Assembly: GCA_902363455.1 (NCBI GenBank)
Contig: CABJAC010000001.1
Span: forward strand, 930,001 to 994,000
DNA length: 64,000 bases
DNA from: Caryophanales bacterium
Lineage (GTDB): Bacteria > Bacillota > Bacilli > Exiguobacteriales > Exiguobacteriaceae
Direction of reading: 5' to 3'
Under the pieces are notes generated by a model that was given only the letters and a program-made list of their open reading frames with translations, searched no databases and was not told where the DNA came from. A program made the position numbers and the translations under genes. Position 1 is the first letter of the stretch. Each line of letters starts with the position of its first letter. Positions 28,019 to 38,389 of this stretch are shown here, in pieces.

Positions 28019-28313
28019 ATGGGAATCGCTCCTTGGTCTCGCGAACCGAGCGCGGAAAGTGACGACTGGAGAAGAACTCGTACTGAAAGAAGTACGGGGG
28101 GGACAAGCCAAACTCGTCCTCTTAGCAGCAGATGCGGGGGCTGCCACGCGTAAGAAAGTGACGGATAAGTGTACAAGTTATCGTGTTCCGTACATTGAAG
28201 TCGGGGATCGAAACATTCTTGGACATGCACTTGGGAAAGACGCGCGTGTTGTCGTGTCAGTCAACGAAGCCGGATTTGCGAAAAAGCTAACGGAACTCCT
28301 CTCGAACGATTAA
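28011..28313 (+). CDS. L7Ae-family K-turn-binding protein YlxQ
   Basis: 100 residues from ATG 28011, which has GGGAGG seven bases upstream; the frame extends upstream to 27969 but without a ribosome binding site. It carries the L7Ae/L30e fold, with [20 protein letters not shown] and the later [16 protein letters not shown] segment. Relatives bind kink-turn RNA. It sits between ylxR and infB as in Bacillus; its cellular RNA partner is not settled. Confidence 0.92.
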   Translation: MSKWESLLGLANRARKVTTGEELVLKEVRGGQAKLVLLAADAGAATRKKVTDKCTSYRVPYIEVGDRNILGHALGKDARVVVSVNEAGFAKKLTELLSND

Positions 28314-28328
28314 CTGGAGGTGGATCTT

Positions 28329-30497
28329 TTGGGTAAACGTGTATACGAATTCGCGAAAGAACAGAACGTAACGAGTAAGCAGGTCATCGCCCAGCTCGAA
28401 AAGCTGGAAAAACCGGTCAAGAATCATATGGCGGTTTTAGATGAACAGACAGTACAGCAACTCGACAAAGTATTTAATCCCGAGAAACATCGGGTCCAAA
28501 AAACGGAGGCTCCAAAACAAGTGAAATCAGACAATAAACCGAACAGACCAGGAACATCTAACAAACCAGCAGGGAACCAATCACGCAATACAAAAGGCGG
28601 ACGTCCGGAATTCGGAAACCGCAACAACCGTGGCGGTAAACGCCGTCCACAGAAAAAAGTAGAACCACGCAAATTAGAAGTAGCCGATCCGAACTCGAAA
28701 TCAAGTCAACGAAAAGCAGCACGCCGGGCACAAGAAGAAGCAATGGCGAACGTTGTTCAATACGCAGACAACTTAACAGTCGGCGAATTGGCTGAAAAAA
28801 TGGACAAAAAGCCAAACGAACTCATCATGAAATTAATGGGAATGGGTGTCATGGCGACAATTAACCAAGATCTTGATGATGAGACCGTTGAATTGCTTGC
28901 GTCTGACTTCGGATTTGAAGTTGAGAAGACGGTCAAAGTCGATGAAACAGACTTTGATGCGTATGAACTGAATCTCGATAACTATGAATTGTCAGAACGT
29001 CCACCGGTCGTTACGATCATGGGACACGTTGACCACGGTAAAACGACGTTGCTTGACTCAATCCGAAACACAAAAGTCACTGCAGGCGAAGCCGGCGGAA
29101 TCACGCAGCACATTGGTGCGTACCAAGTTGAAATCGAAGGAAAGAAAATTACGTTCCTCGATACACCAGGTCACGCCGCGTTTACGACAATGCGGGCACG
29201 TGGGGCAGATGTCACGGATATCGCTATCATCGTCGTTGCTGCAGATGACGGTGTCATGCCACAAACAGAAGAAGCAATCAGCCATGCGAAGGCAGCCGGC
29301 GTTCCTATCATCGTCGCTGTCAACAAGATGGATAAAGAAGGCGCTAATCCAGACCGTGTCAAACAAGAATTGACTGAGTTTGAACTCGTTGCCGAGGACT
29401 GGGGCGGTGACACGATCTTCGTACCGGTTTCAGCACTTAAGGGAGACGGCATCGATGAGTTGCTTGAGATGATTCTGCTTGTCTCAGAAGTTCAAGAATA
29501 CAAATCAACACCTGACATGCACGGACGCGGAACAGTCATCGAGGCGAAACTCGACAAAGGTCGTGGACCGGTCGCAACATTACTCGTTCAACACGGAACA
29601 CTCCGTGTCGGAGATCCAATCGTTGTCGGTCATACATTCGGCCGGATCCGGGCAATGGTCAACGATATCGGTCGTCGTGTCAAAGAAGTTGGTCCGTCGA
29701 CACCAATCGAAATCACGGGCTTAAACGATGTACCAAAAGCCGGAGATCAATTCTTTGCGTTTGAAGATGAGAAAAAAGCCCGTCAAATCGGGGAAGCGCG
29801 TTACCAACGTGAAATCGAGGCGCAACGCCGCGATTCAGCGAAAGTCAGCTTAGAAGACCTCTTCGACCGGATCAAAGAAGGCGAAGTCAAAGACCTCAAC
29901 ATCATCATCAAAGGTGACGTTCAAGGGTCTGTCGAGGCACTTGCCGGTTCACTCAAGAAAATTGATGTCGAAGGTGCTAAAATCAACATCGTCCACTCAG
30001 GTGTTGGTGCCATCACAGAAGGTGACGTCATCTTGGCTTCAGCAGCCAATGCGATCATCATCGGCTTTAACGTCCGTCCGGATGGGAATGCTAAATCGAT
30101 GGCCGATCAAGAGAAGGTTGAAATTCGCCTTCATAAAATCATCTACAACGCGATTGAAGAAATCGAACAAGCGATGAAAGGTCTTCTTGACCCTGAATTC
30201 GTTGAGAAAATCATCGGTCAAGCAGAAGTTCGTGACGTCATCAAAGTCTCGAAAGTCGGCACGATTGCAGGTGGATATGTCACTGAAGGTAAACTGACAC
30301 GTGCAGCAGGTGTTCGTGTTGTTCGTGACAGCATCGTTATTTATGAAGGAAAGCTCGATACGTTGCGCCGCTTCAAAGACGACGTCAAAGAAGTAGCAGC
30401 CGGTTACGAGTGTGGAATCAAGATTGAACGTTACGACGATATCAAAGTAGACGATGTCATCGAAGCGTTTGTCATGGAAGAAGTTAAACGCAAGTAA
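28329..30497 (+). CDS. infB: Translation initiation factor IF-2
   Basis: 722 residues starting at TTG 28329. GTG 28320 overlaps the CTGGAGG ribosome binding site and is excluded. The N-terminal part is helical, then a basic Arg/Asn/Gly-rich linker (about 55-135). The GTPase domain begins near residue 232: [25 protein letters not shown]. Domains II-IV follow and bind fMet-tRNA. IF-2 positions initiator tRNA and promotes subunit joining. The order ylxQ-infB-rbfA is conserved. Confidence 0.97.
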   Translation: MGKRVYEFAKEQNVTSKQVIAQLEKLEKPVKNHMAVLDEQTVQQLDKVFNPEKHRVQKTEAPKQVKSDNKPNRPGTSNKPAGNQSRNTKGGRPEFGNRNNRGGKRRPQKKVEPRKLEVADPNSKSSQRKAARRAQEEAMANVVQYADNLTVGELAEKMDKKPNELIMKLMGMGVMATINQDLDDETVELLASDFGFEVEKTVKVDETDFDAYELNLDNYELSERPPVVTIMGHVDHGKTTLLDSIRNTKVTAGEAGGITQHIGAYQVEIEGKKITFLDTPGHAAFTTMRARGADVTDIAIIVVAADDGVMPQTEEAISHAKAAGVPIIVAVNKMDKEGANPDRVKQELTEFELVAEDWGGDTIFVPVSALKGDGIDELLEMILLVSEVQEYKSTPDMHGRGTVIEAKLDKGRGPVATLLVQHGTLRVGDPIVVGHTFGRIRAMVNDIGRRVKEVGPSTPIEITGLNDVPKAGDQFFAFEDEKKARQIGEARYQREIEAQRRDSAKVSLEDLFDRIKEGEVKDLNIIIKGDVQGSVEALAGSLKKIDVEGAKINIVHSGVGAITEGDVILASAANAIIIGFNVRPDGNAKSMADQEKVEIRLHKIIYNAIEEIEQAMKGLLDPEFVEKIIGQAEVRDVIKVSKVGTIAGGYVTEGKLTRAAGVRVVRDSIVIYEGKLDTLRRFKDDVKEVAAGYECGIKIERYDDIKVDDVIEAFVMEEVKRK

Positions 30498-30533
30498 CAG
30501 AACGGATCAGAATCCGAACTGGAGGGATATAGA

Positions 30534-30875
30534 ATGAGCGTACGTTCCAATCGTGTAGCAGAGCAAGTGCGTAAAGAGATTACGCAAATGTTGATTAAAG
30601 ATGTGAATGATCCGCGCGTCAAGGCGGTTACGGTAACTGGTGTTGAAGTCACCGGTGACTTACAGCAAGCAACAATCTTTTATTCGGTGCTCGGTGATGA
30701 AACAGTGCGTGAAGAAGCGCGCGTTGGTCTTGAAAAATCAAAAGGGTTCATGCGTAAGGAAATCGGATCACGGATTCGTTTACGGAAGACACCTGAACTG
30801 TTATTTGAGATTGACACATCAGTCGAGTACGGATCACGGATTGACGAGTTGCTCCGGAACTTGAACAAGGATTAA
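30534..30875 (+). CDS. rbfA: Ribosome-binding factor A
   Basis: 113 residues of the KH-like RbfA fold. Family segments are VAEQVRKEITQMLIKDVNDP at the N-terminus and the conserved region ending in IRLRKTPELLFEIDTSVEYG. It binds the 30S subunit during late 16S rRNA maturation and cold adaptation. A CTGGAGGG sets the ATG. A strong terminator ends the operon directly after it. Confidence 0.97.
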   Translation: MSVRSNRVAEQVRKEITQMLIKDVNDPRVKAVTVTGVEVTGDLQQATIFYSVLGDETVREEARVGLEKSKGFMRKEIGSRIRLRKTPELLFEIDTSVEYGSRIDELLRNLNKD

Positions 30876-30884
30876 ACAGGACAA

Positions 30885-30914
30885 GGGCAACCACAGGCGT
30901 GGTTGCCCTTTTTT
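30885..30914 (+). terminator. Intrinsic terminator after rbfA
   Basis: GGGCAACCAC (30885-30894) pairs perfectly with GTGGTTGCCC (30899-30908) around the loop AGGC, followed by six T. One of the strongest terminators in the window. No promoter is clear between it and truB. Confidence 0.93.
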
Positions 30915-30936
30915 AGAAGGGAAGGAAGCGATTAAA

Positions 30937-31845
30937 ATGGAACCAATAGGTGTATTACCTTTAGATAAGCCGGCCGGCATGACGAGTCATGATTGTGTGT
31001 TTCGACTGCGTCGCCTTTTTCAGACAAAAAAAGTCGGACATACCGGAACACTTGATCCGGAAGTCACAGGTGTCTTACCGATCTGTCTCGGACGAGCGAC
31101 AAAGCTTGCCCGTTTCATTACAGACGAAGGAAAACGATATGCGGCAGAAGTGACGATTGGATATGCGACGACAACGGAAGACGCGCATGGTGAGACGGTG
31201 CAGGAAACTCCGGTCGAACCGGACAGCATCTCACGGGAAGCCATCGACGAGATCTTACAACAACTGACGGGTCAGTTGCAGCAGACACCGCCTTATTACT
31301 CGGCCGTCAAAGTGAATGGGAAAAAATTGTACGAATACGCCCGTAAAGGGATCGAAGTGGAACGACCGACTCGAATCGTTCAAATTGATACGCTGGAACG
31401 AACGTCCGGACTGACTTTTGAAAACGGGATCTGCCGTTTTCGCATCGAGATTGCATGTGGAAAAGGGACATATATCCGGACGCTTGCCGTTGAAATCGGT
31501 CAACGTTTAGGTTATGCGGCTCACATGAGTGAGTTGCGCCGTACGAGTTCGGGTGCGATGTCTGAAACAGAAGCTGTGACGCTTGCCACGCTTGAAGCAT
31601 GTGAGACTGTGGAAGAGCGCATGCAATATGTTTTGCCGATTGAACAAGTCATTCAAAAGTGGCCGCGCATGACAGTAAACGCTGAAACGGCAGCCCGAGT
31701 GTTGAATGGGGCAAAATTACCAGGCATTCCGGTCGAATTTGAACGATTTACTGTCTATAATGAAGAAGGCATCCCTTTAGCGATCTATCGACTGGATTCC
31801 GAGATCAATATGGGACGCGTGGAAGTCATGTTACAAATCGATTAG
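30937..31845 (+). CDS. truB: tRNA pseudouridine-55 synthase TruB
   Basis: 302 residues. The N-terminus has LDKPAGMTSHDCV, and the catalytic Asp lies in GHTGTLDPEVTGVLPICLGR. The substrate-binding segment YSAVKVNGKKLYEYAR and a C-terminal PUA-like region follow. It makes the universal pseudouridine 55 in the T loop of tRNAs. Two SD-like runs (AAGGGAAGGAAG) precede the ATG. It is followed 17 bases later by ribF, the usual pairing. Confidence 0.97.
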   Translation: MEPIGVLPLDKPAGMTSHDCVFRLRRLFQTKKVGHTGTLDPEVTGVLPICLGRATKLARFITDEGKRYAAEVTIGYATTTEDAHGETVQETPVEPDSISREAIDEILQQLTGQLQQTPPYYSAVKVNGKKLYEYARKGIEVERPTRIVQIDTLERTSGLTFENGICRFRIEIACGKGTYIRTLAVEIGQRLGYAAHMSELRRTSSGAMSETEAVTLATLEACETVEERMQYVLPIEQVIQKWPRMTVNAETAARVLNGAKLPGIPVEFERFTVYNEEGIPLAIYRLDSEINMGRVEVMLQID

Positions 31846-31862
31846 GATCGGAGAGATCAGGA

Positions 31863-32792
31863 ATGGACATCATTCATTTAACATATCCAGAACAACCAGT
31901 AGAAGATCCGGCTGTCATCGCACTCGGCTTTTTTGATGGTGTTCATCTTGGACATCAGCGTGTTTTACAGGCGGCAATCGAAAAAAGCCGCGAACTGCAT
32001 CTGCCGGTAGCGGTTATGACGTTTGATCCTCATCCCAAACAAGTACTTGGTAATGGAACGGAACAAATCCTCTACATTACACCGCTTGACCGAAAACTTG
32101 AAAAGATGGCGCAACTTGGTATTGACCGCGTTTATGTCATCGAATTCACAGTCGCTTTTTCAGAGTTATCCCCGCAGGACTTCGTCGATCATTATTTAAT
32201 TGCCGCCGGAGCCCGTCATATCGTCGCCGGTTTTGACTATTCGTATGGTCGGTTCGGCGCAGGAAAAATGGAAACACTTGATTTTCACAGCCGGGGACGA
32301 TTTGAGCACACGATTGTTTCGGAACATCAAGCACAGAATGAAAAAATCAGTTCGACGCGTATTCGTCAGTTGCTCGCTGCGGGTTCTGTCACGGAAGCAG
32401 CTAATTTATTAGGAGAACCGTATCAAACGAAAGGAATCGTCATTCATGGTGATGCGCGGGGCAGACAAATTGGTTTTCCAACGGCTAATATTCGTCCCGA
32501 ATTTGCCTATGTCATTCCAAAGTTAGGTGTCTATGCGACGTTTGTTCATTTAGAAGACGGACGAAAATTTCCGGCAATGACAAATATCGGACGCCGTCCG
32601 ACGTTTTATGAAACGGGAGAAGTCAGCATCGAAACACACCTGTTACAATTTGATGAAGATCTGTATGGACAAGAACTAAAACTCGAATGGATGGCGTACT
32701 TACGGGACGAACAAGCGTTTGACGGTATCGAGAGCTTAAAAACCCAGCTCGCACACGATAAAATTGAAGCGATGCAGGCATTAACGGTTTGA
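31863..32792 (+). CDS. ribF: Bifunctional riboflavin kinase / FAD synthetase
   Basis: 309 residues. The N-terminal adenylyltransferase half shows GFFDGVHLGHQ and the later SSTRIRQLL segment. The C-terminal riboflavin-kinase half begins near residue 185 and contains GRQIGFPTANI and the NIGRRPTF motif. It converts riboflavin to FMN and then FAD. The stop codon TGA at 32790-32792 lies inside the -35 box of the rpsO promoter. Confidence 0.97.
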   Translation: MDIIHLTYPEQPVEDPAVIALGFFDGVHLGHQRVLQAAIEKSRELHLPVAVMTFDPHPKQVLGNGTEQILYITPLDRKLEKMAQLGIDRVYVIEFTVAFSELSPQDFVDHYLIAAGARHIVAGFDYSYGRFGAGKMETLDFHSRGRFEHTIVSEHQAQNEKISSTRIRQLLAAGSVTEAANLLGEPYQTKGIVIHGDARGRQIGFPTANIRPEFAYVIPKLGVYATFVHLEDGRKFPAMTNIGRRPTFYETGEVSIETHLLQFDEDLYGQELKLEWMAYLRDEQAFDGIESLKTQLAHDKIEAMQALTV

Positions 32793-32817
32793 CAGACGGT
32801 CAGCGGTTCGATATGAT
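32789..32817 (+). promoter_or_regulatory. Strong SigA-type promoter for rpsO
   Basis: TTGACA (32789-32794), 17-base spacer, TATGAT (32812-32817). The -35 is a perfect consensus and overlaps the ribF stop. Transcription should begin near 32824. Confidence 0.85.
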
Positions 32818-32823
32818 GAGTCA

Positions 32824-32915
32824 GTACGAATACGTACAGCCGGTTGGCTTGGCATCAGGTCTCACCATCCGATGCTCGGCAACACGGTCATTCAAAAGAT
32901 GGAGGTGGAGTGACA
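32824..32915 (+). promoter_or_regulatory. Structured rpsO leader, probable S15 autoregulatory element
   Basis: The 92-base leader starts with a hairpin GTACG (32824-32828)/CGTAC (32833-32837). A second, larger element follows: GCCG (32839-32842) pairs with CGGC (32877-32880), enclosing GCATC (32852-32856)/GATGC (32871-32875) and an inner GGT/ACC. S15 controls its own translation by binding leader junctions in several bacterial groups, with different RNA architectures. This is a good candidate for such an element; the assignment is inferred from position and foldability. Confidence 0.55.
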
Positions 32916-33185
32916 ATGGCACTCACTAAAGAACGTAAAAACGAAATTATCGAAGCTTATGCTACGAAACAAGGCGATACTGGTTCGCCGGAAGTACAAG
33001 TTGCTGTTTTAACTGAACAGATCACAACTTTGAACGATCACTTACGTACACACAAAAAGGATCACCACTCACGTCGTGGTCTCTTGAAAATGGTTGGTCG
33101 TCGCCGTAACTTGCTCACATACCTTCGTAACAAGGATGTTTCACGTTACCGTTCATTGATCGAGCGTCTTGGTCTTCGTCGCTAA
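32916..33185 (+). CDS. rpsO: 30S ribosomal protein S15
   Basis: 89 residues, the constant S15 length. Family segments are [20 protein letters not shown] and [20 protein letters not shown]. The frame is open upstream to 32844 within the leader, but ATG 32916 has GGAGGTGGAG seven or so bases upstream and gives the standard N-terminus [13 protein letters not shown]15 binds the 16S central domain early in assembly. It is followed by a terminator and then pnp; the S15-PNPase pairing is conserved. Confidence 0.98.
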   Translation: MALTKERKNEIIEAYATKQGDTGSPEVQVAVLTEQITTLNDHLRTHKKDHHSRRGLLKMVGRRRNLLTYLRNKDVSRYRSLIERLGLRR

Positions 33186-33203
33186 TCGGAACAGATCAAC
33201 AAG

Positions 33204-33238
33204 GAAGCAGGAGCATCGTCTCCGGCTTCTTTTTTTTT
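33204..33238 (+). terminator. Intrinsic terminator after rpsO
   Basis: GAAGC (33204-33208) and GGAG (33210-33213) pair with CTCC (33220-33223) and GCTTC (33225-33229), followed by nine T. Confidence 0.85.
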
Positions 33239-33254
33239 GCCGATTCATGGACAT

Positions 33255-33282
33255 TTGACGTCAGAACATCCATAATTAGATT
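33255..33282 (+). promoter_or_regulatory. Probable SigA-type promoter for pnp
   Basis: TTGACG (33255-33260), 16-base spacer, TAGATT (33277-33282), located between the rpsO terminator and pnp. Confidence 0.5.
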
Positions 33283-33321
33283 TGAATGAAAAAACGGATA
33301 GAAGTGAGAGGGGATTTGTGC

Positions 33322-35541
33322 ATGTCACAAACAAAACAGACGTTTTCGACCGAGCTCGGTGGACGTCCTTTAACAATTGAAATCGGTCAACTGGCCAAAC
33401 AAGCAAACGGAGCAGCGTTGATCCGCTACGGTGAGACGGCAGTTCTCGCAACGGTTGTTGCATCTAAACAACCAAAAGACTTGGATTTCTTCCCATTAAC
33501 AGTGAACTATGAAGAAAAATTATATGCTGCCGGTAAAATTCCAGGTGGCTTCCTAAAACGTGAAGGGCGTCCAGGTGAAAACGCGATTTTGACATCACGT
33601 TTGATCGACCGTCCAATCCGTCCATTGTTCCCGGATGGATTCCGTCATGATATTCAAGTCGCAACAACGGTCTTGTCTTCTGATGAAGATAACTCGCCGG
33701 AAGTCGCAGCAATGATCGGGGCATCAATCGCGTTGTCGATTTCAGACATTCCGTTTGACGGACCGATTGCCGGTGTAACGATTGGGCGTGTGAACGGTGA
33801 GTTCATCATCAATCCGACGATGAGTCAAGCGGCTGAAAGTGATATTGACCTTCAAGTTGCCGGAACGAAACATGCGGTCAACATGGTTGAAGCCGGTGCA
33901 AAAGAAGTTTCGGAAGAAGCGATGCTCGAAGCGATTCTCCTCGGACATGATGTGATCAAGACCTTGATTGCGTTCCAAGAAGAAATCGTCGCAGCTGTCG
34001 GTCAAGAAAAATTCGCCTATACGGTCTCTTCGTTTGACGAGACACTTGTCAACCGTTTAAAATCAGACGCACTGGCAGAAGTGACGACGGCCGTTCAAGT
34101 CGAAGAAAAACAAGCACGTGATCTTGCCATCAACGAAGTCATTTCGAAATACATCGATCAATATGCAGCAGACGATTCTATTACGGAAGCGCAATTAGCG
34201 GAAGTTTCAGGAGTCTTGAATAAATTCGTCAAAACCGAAGTGCGTCGATTGATCACAGAAGATAAAGTCCGTCCAGATGGACGAGGACTTGCTGAGATTC
34301 GTCCACTCGATTCAGAAATCGGGCTGTTGCCACGTGCACACGGTTCAGGTCTCTTCACTCGTGGTCAAACACAGGTCTTGTCTGTTGCGACGCTTGGTGT
34401 CGCAGGAGATGCGCAAATCATCGATGGTCTTGGTTTGAAAGCGGAGAAACGTTTCATGCACCATTACAACTTCCCGCCGTTCTCAGTCGGGGAAGCACGT
34501 CCGATGCGTGCGCCGGGTCGTCGTGAAATTGGTCACGGAGCACTCGGAGAACGTGCCTTGTTACCGGTTCTTCCTTCAGAAACAGATTTCCCGTACACGA
34601 TCCGTCTTGTTTCAGAAGTTCTGGAATCAAACGGTTCGTCTTCACAAGCATCAATTTGTGGTTCGATTCTTGCCATGATGGATGCTGGAGTCCCATTGAA
34701 AGCACCAGTTGCCGGTATCGCGATGGGCTTGATCAAAGAAGGCGAAAATTACTCAATCTTAACTGACATTCAAGGAATGGAAGACCATCTCGGCGATATG
34801 GACTTTAAAGTCGCAGGAACAAAAGATGGTGTCACTGCCCTTCAAATGGATATGAAGATTGGCGGCATTACACGTCAAATCTTAGAAGAAGCACTCGAAC
34901 AAGCACGCCTTGGTCGTTTACACATCCTCGAGCACATGAATTCAGTGATTGCTGAACCACGTGTTGAGTTGTCTAAGTACGCGCCAAAAATCGTTACATT
35001 GAAAATCAATCCGGATAAAATCCGCGATGTGATTGGACCCGGCGGTAAAGTCATCAACGGTATCATTGATGAAACAGGTGTCAAAATTGATATCGATCAA
35101 GACGGAACGGTCTTCATCGCGTCGACGGATCAAGACGGCATCAACCGGGCACGTCAATTGATTGAAGAGATCGTCCGTGAAGTTGTCATCGGAGAAGAAT
35201 TTGACGGAACGGTTCGCCGCGTTGAAAAATTCGGTGCGTTCGTTGAATTGTTCAAAGGCAAAGATGCACTCGTACACATCTCGGAACTGGCACTTGAGCG
35301 TGTCGGTCAAACCGAAGACGTCGTTAAATTGGGTGACAAGTTGAAAGTCCGTGTCACGGAAGTGGATGACAAAGGACGTGTTAACGCGTCGCATAAAGTA
35401 TTGCTTGTCGAAGGTATGAATGCTGAAGATCGTGCGGCATACGAAGAAAAGAAAAAAACAGAGCGTGAAAACCGCCCGCCGCGTCGGGATACCGGATCTC
35501 GCCCACCACGTGACGGACAGCGTCCACCACGTCGTAACTAA
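33322..35541 (+). CDS. pnp: Polyribonucleotide nucleotidyltransferase (PNPase)
   Basis: 739 residues from ATG 33322; upstream in-frame codons to 33286 lack a ribosome binding site, whereas GAGAGGGG lies 9-16 bases ahead of this ATG. Two RNase PH domains (about 12-230 and 310-545), a KH domain with [10 protein letters not shown] (near 575), and an S1 domain (about 620-690) are in the normal order. The enzyme phosphorolytically degrades RNA 3' to 5'. After S1 there is an Arg/Pro-rich tail ([20 protein letters not shown] and on to RRN) that makes it longer than B. subtilis PNPase (705). Confidence 0.97.
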   Translation: MSQTKQTFSTELGGRPLTIEIGQLAKQANGAALIRYGETAVLATVVASKQPKDLDFFPLTVNYEEKLYAAGKIPGGFLKREGRPGENAILTSRLIDRPIRPLFPDGFRHDIQVATTVLSSDEDNSPEVAAMIGASIALSISDIPFDGPIAGVTIGRVNGEFIINPTMSQAAESDIDLQVAGTKHAVNMVEAGAKEVSEEAMLEAILLGHDVIKTLIAFQEEIVAAVGQEKFAYTVSSFDETLVNRLKSDALAEVTTAVQVEEKQARDLAINEVISKYIDQYAADDSITEAQLAEVSGVLNKFVKTEVRRLITEDKVRPDGRGLAEIRPLDSEIGLLPRAHGSGLFTRGQTQVLSVATLGVAGDAQIIDGLGLKAEKRFMHHYNFPPFSVGEARPMRAPGRREIGHGALGERALLPVLPSETDFPYTIRLVSEVLESNGSSSQASICGSILAMMDAGVPLKAPVAGIAMGLIKEGENYSILTDIQGMEDHLGDMDFKVAGTKDGVTALQMDMKIGGITRQILEEALEQARLGRLHILEHMNSVIAEPRVELSKYAPKIVTLKINPDKIRDVIGPGGKVINGIIDETGVKIDIDQDGTVFIASTDQDGINRARQLIEEIVREVVIGEEFDGTVRRVEKFGAFVELFKGKDALVHISELALERVGQTEDVVKLGDKLKVRVTEVDDKGRVNASHKVLLVEGMNAEDRAAYEEKKKTERENRPPRRDTGSRPPRDGQRPPRRN

Positions 35542-35549
35542 TGAAAACA

Positions 35550-35596
35550 AAGGTGGCTCAACGGTGCGAAAATGTGCACCGCGGGCCACCTTGTTT
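35550..35596 (+). terminator. Terminator-like hairpin after pnp
   Basis: AAGGTGGC (35550-35557) pairs with GCCACCTT (35585-35592), with an inner GGTGC/GCACC stem. The following tract is only TTGTTTC, so termination may be partial. Confidence 0.6.
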
Positions 35597-35619
35597 CATA
35601 TTTAAAGGAGGAGTAAACC

Positions 35620-36861
35620 ATGGTCGAAAGACTTGTATTAGATAATGGCGTTCGAATCGTCAGCGAACGAATTGAGAATGCCCGAAGTGTAGCCACCGGT
35701 ATTTTTATTAAAGCCGGTTCACGGACTGAAACCATTGAAGAGCATGGAATCAGTCATTTAATCGAACATATGATGTTCAAGGGGACGAAAAAGCAATCGG
35801 CAAAAGAAATAGCCGTTTATTTTGACCGCTTGGGTGGTAATATTAATGCATTCACGAGTAAAGATCAGACCTGCTATTACGTTAAGACGTTGGATGAGCA
35901 TGCGATCACGGCATTTGATGTCCTGGCAGACATGTTTTTGGAATCGACGTTTGACGAAGAGGAACTCGAGAAAGAAAAACGGGTCGTGATTGAAGAAATT
36001 AAAATGTACGAGGATACTCCGGATGATTTAGTACATGAGTTGCTAGCAGTGGCGGCCTATGGAGACGATGTCATGGCACGGCCCATTCTTGGAACAGAGG
36101 AAAGTGTGAAACGCATCAACCGCCAAATGATTGTGGAATATCTTCAAGAAGCCTACGCACCGGAACAAATCGTCATTTCTGTTGCCGGTCACGTAACAGA
36201 TGAGTTAATTACACAAATCAAAGATCGATTTGAGCAATTACAGGCAAGCGGAGCAGTCCGTCAAATTGAAGAACCTGTTTTAAAAAGTGACGCCTTACGC
36301 AAGGAAAAAGATACGGAACAAGTGCATGTCTGTTATAACTTCCGGTCAATTCCTTCTGCAGACGATCGTTTACCGACGTTGGCTTTGCTTAATAATGCGT
36401 TCGGTGCAACGATGTCAAGTCGACTGTTTCAGTCCATTCGGGAGGACCGTGGATTAGCCTACTCTGTCTTTTCCTACTATACGACGTTTGATGACCATGG
36501 AACCTTTACGATTTACGTTGGAACATCAAAAGAAACGTTGGCTGAAGTCGAGACGGTTCTTGCGTCTGAAATCAATCAATTGCTCGAACATGGTTTGACG
36601 GAAAAAGAACTAGAGGACGGAATCGAGCAGTTAAAAGGCTCTTTAATTTTAGGGAACGAGAGCACTTCAAGTCATATGAATCGGAATGCCCGAAATGAAC
36701 TCCATTTAGGTATGCATCCGACTCTGGAAGACGTCATAAAAGAAGTGGAGCAGATAACACCCGCTCACGTTCAGGAAATGATTGCGTATATTTTTAGTGA
36801 ACCGCCGGCTAAAGCCTATATCTTGCCGGAACTTGATGAGGCAGACCTTGAAACCGAGTAA
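35620..36861 (+). CDS. mlpA: M16-family zinc protease (MlpA/YmxG type)
   Basis: 413 residues. The inverted zinc motif HxxEH is in ISHLIEHMMFKGT, near residue 50, with the downstream Glu within the EEEKRVVIEEIKMYED-like helix (LEKEKRVVIEEIKM). The second, non-catalytic M16 half (from about 180) includes the R/Y segment RGLAYSVFSYY. In B. subtilis the homologue MlpA follows pnp and a polysaccharide deacetylase gene, and it affects expression of exoenzyme genes; its substrate is not known. AAAGGAGGAG precedes the ATG. Downstream, the gene content departs from Bacillus. Confidence 0.9.
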   Translation: MVERLVLDNGVRIVSERIENARSVATGIFIKAGSRTETIEEHGISHLIEHMMFKGTKKQSAKEIAVYFDRLGGNINAFTSKDQTCYYVKTLDEHAITAFDVLADMFLESTFDEEELEKEKRVVIEEIKMYEDTPDDLVHELLAVAAYGDDVMARPILGTEESVKRINRQMIVEYLQEAYAPEQIVISVAGHVTDELITQIKDRFEQLQASGAVRQIEEPVLKSDALRKEKDTEQVHVCYNFRSIPSADDRLPTLALLNNAFGATMSSRLFQSIREDRGLAYSVFSYYTTFDDHGTFTIYVGTSKETLAEVETVLASEINQLLEHGLTEKELEDGIEQLKGSLILGNESTSSHMNRNARNELHLGMHPTLEDVIKEVEQITPAHVQEMIAYIFSEPPAKAYILPELDEADLETE

Positions 36862-36925
36862 GCCTTACCCTACACTGAAATAGCAGGTAACTGAAAAACA
36901 AGTTGTTGAGAAAGAAGGAATACCT

Positions 36926-38389
36926 TTGAAATTAACTGAATTAATCGAAGTCATTCAGACTCAGAAAACGGAACGTATGGTAGAGGTGGACGTAACCTCT
37001 TTAACAACGGATTCGCGCGATGTGAAGCCTGGTACATTATTTGTTGCCATTAAAGGATACACAGTGGACGGACACGATTATGCCAAACAAGCCGAAGCAC
37101 AGGGAGCTGTTGCCATCGTGTCAGAACGTCTGCTTGATGTGACGATTCCTGTTATTCTTGTTCGAAGTACGACACGTGCAATGGCAGAACTGGCCGGTAA
37201 ATTTTATGATTATCCTTCGGAAAAGATGCGGATGATTGGAATTACGGGAACAAACGGGAAAACGACGACAACGACCATCGTACGTGATGTGTTGGCGCAA
37301 TTAGGGCGAAAAACAGGCATCATCGGGACTGTTGAAGTTAAGATTGGTGACCGGGTGATTCCAAGTCGGAATACGACTCCTCAAAGTTCGGAACTGCAGG
37401 CCTTTTTCCACCAAATGCGCCAAGAAGGCGTCGAAGATGTCATCATGGAAGTTTCTTCGCATGGACTAGAACTGGGTCGCGTGGCGGGGACAGACTTTGA
37501 TATTGCTGGATTTACGAACTTGACACACGATCATCTTGATTTTCATAAGACGATTGAAAACTACGCGCGGGCCAAAGGATTGCTTTTTGCCCAATTGGGA
37601 CAACGGCTGTCGGACAAAAAAGTAGCCGTTTTAAATGCGGATGATGAAACGAGTGACTTGTTTGAGATGATGACAGGGGCACGTGTCCTGACATACGGGA
37701 TTGAGAAACCGGCTGATCTGCAAGCCAAACACATTACACAGACGCTTCAAGAAACTACGTTTACGATGGAGTATCAAGAAGAATCCATTGAATTGACGGT
37801 TCAATTCATCGGTCGATTCAATGTCTACAACTTACTGCTTGCGACCGGTATTTTACTGTCGTCAGGATACAGCTTGACTGAGATTTCGAATGCGATCACT
37901 CAGATTCAACCGGCAAAAGGACGAATGCAGCGTTTACCGATTGACGGTTATAATATTTACGTCGACTACGCCCATACGCCGGACGGAATTGAACAATGCT
38001 TAAAAGCTTTAGTGGATGTTCCGAAAGAAAATATCGTCTTTTTGATCGGAACAGGTGGAAATCGCGATGTAACGAAACGACCGATGATGGGTCAACTCGC
38101 GTCGACGTATGCCGGAACCGTCGTGATCACGACCGACGATCCCCGGTTCGAATCATACGAGTCGATTACATCCGGTATCGCGTCGGGGATGCTCCACGAT
38201 CAATTCGTTGAGATCGGTGACCGGGAAGAGGCGGTCCGCTACGCAGCGCGCCTTGCTCGTCCGGACAATATCGTCATCTTAGCAGGAAAAGGGCATGAAA
38301 AATATCAAATCATTGGGGATGAGAAGACGCCCCTCGACGAAGAACAACTCGTCAAAGAGATGATACGCCAATTGGAGGAAAAGAAGTGA
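36926..38389 (+). CDS. murE: UDP-MurNAc-tripeptide synthetase MurE, probably L-lysine-adding
   Basis: 487 residues from TTG 36926, with AAGAAGGAA upstream. Mur-ligase features are the P-loop GTNGKTTTT near residue 110, the substrate segment RNTTPQSSELQ and a C-terminal domain with VDYAHTPDGIEQCL. The amino-acid-selecting motif, DNPR in diaminopimelate enzymes and DNPA or similar in lysine enzymes, reads DDPR here. It adds the third residue of the stem peptide in the cytosol. The gene overlaps a FemABX gene, which fits an L-Lys stem carrying a bridge. It lies where Bacillus has asd-dapG-dapA. The lysine preference is inferred from context, not from the motif alone. Confidence 0.88.
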   Translation: MKLTELIEVIQTQKTERMVEVDVTSLTTDSRDVKPGTLFVAIKGYTVDGHDYAKQAEAQGAVAIVSERLLDVTIPVILVRSTTRAMAELAGKFYDYPSEKMRMIGITGTNGKTTTTTIVRDVLAQLGRKTGIIGTVEVKIGDRVIPSRNTTPQSSELQAFFHQMRQEGVEDVIMEVSSHGLELGRVAGTDFDIAGFTNLTHDHLDFHKTIENYARAKGLLFAQLGQRLSDKKVAVLNADDETSDLFEMMTGARVLTYGIEKPADLQAKHITQTLQETTFTMEYQEESIELTVQFIGRFNVYNLLLATGILLSSGYSLTEISNAITQIQPAKGRMQRLPIDGYNIYVDYAHTPDGIEQCLKALVDVPKENIVFLIGTGGNRDVTKRPMMGQLASTYAGTVVITTDDPRFESYESITSGIASGMLHDQFVEIGDREEAVRYAARLARPDNIVILAGKGHEKYQIIGDEKTPLDEEQLVKEMIRQLEEKK

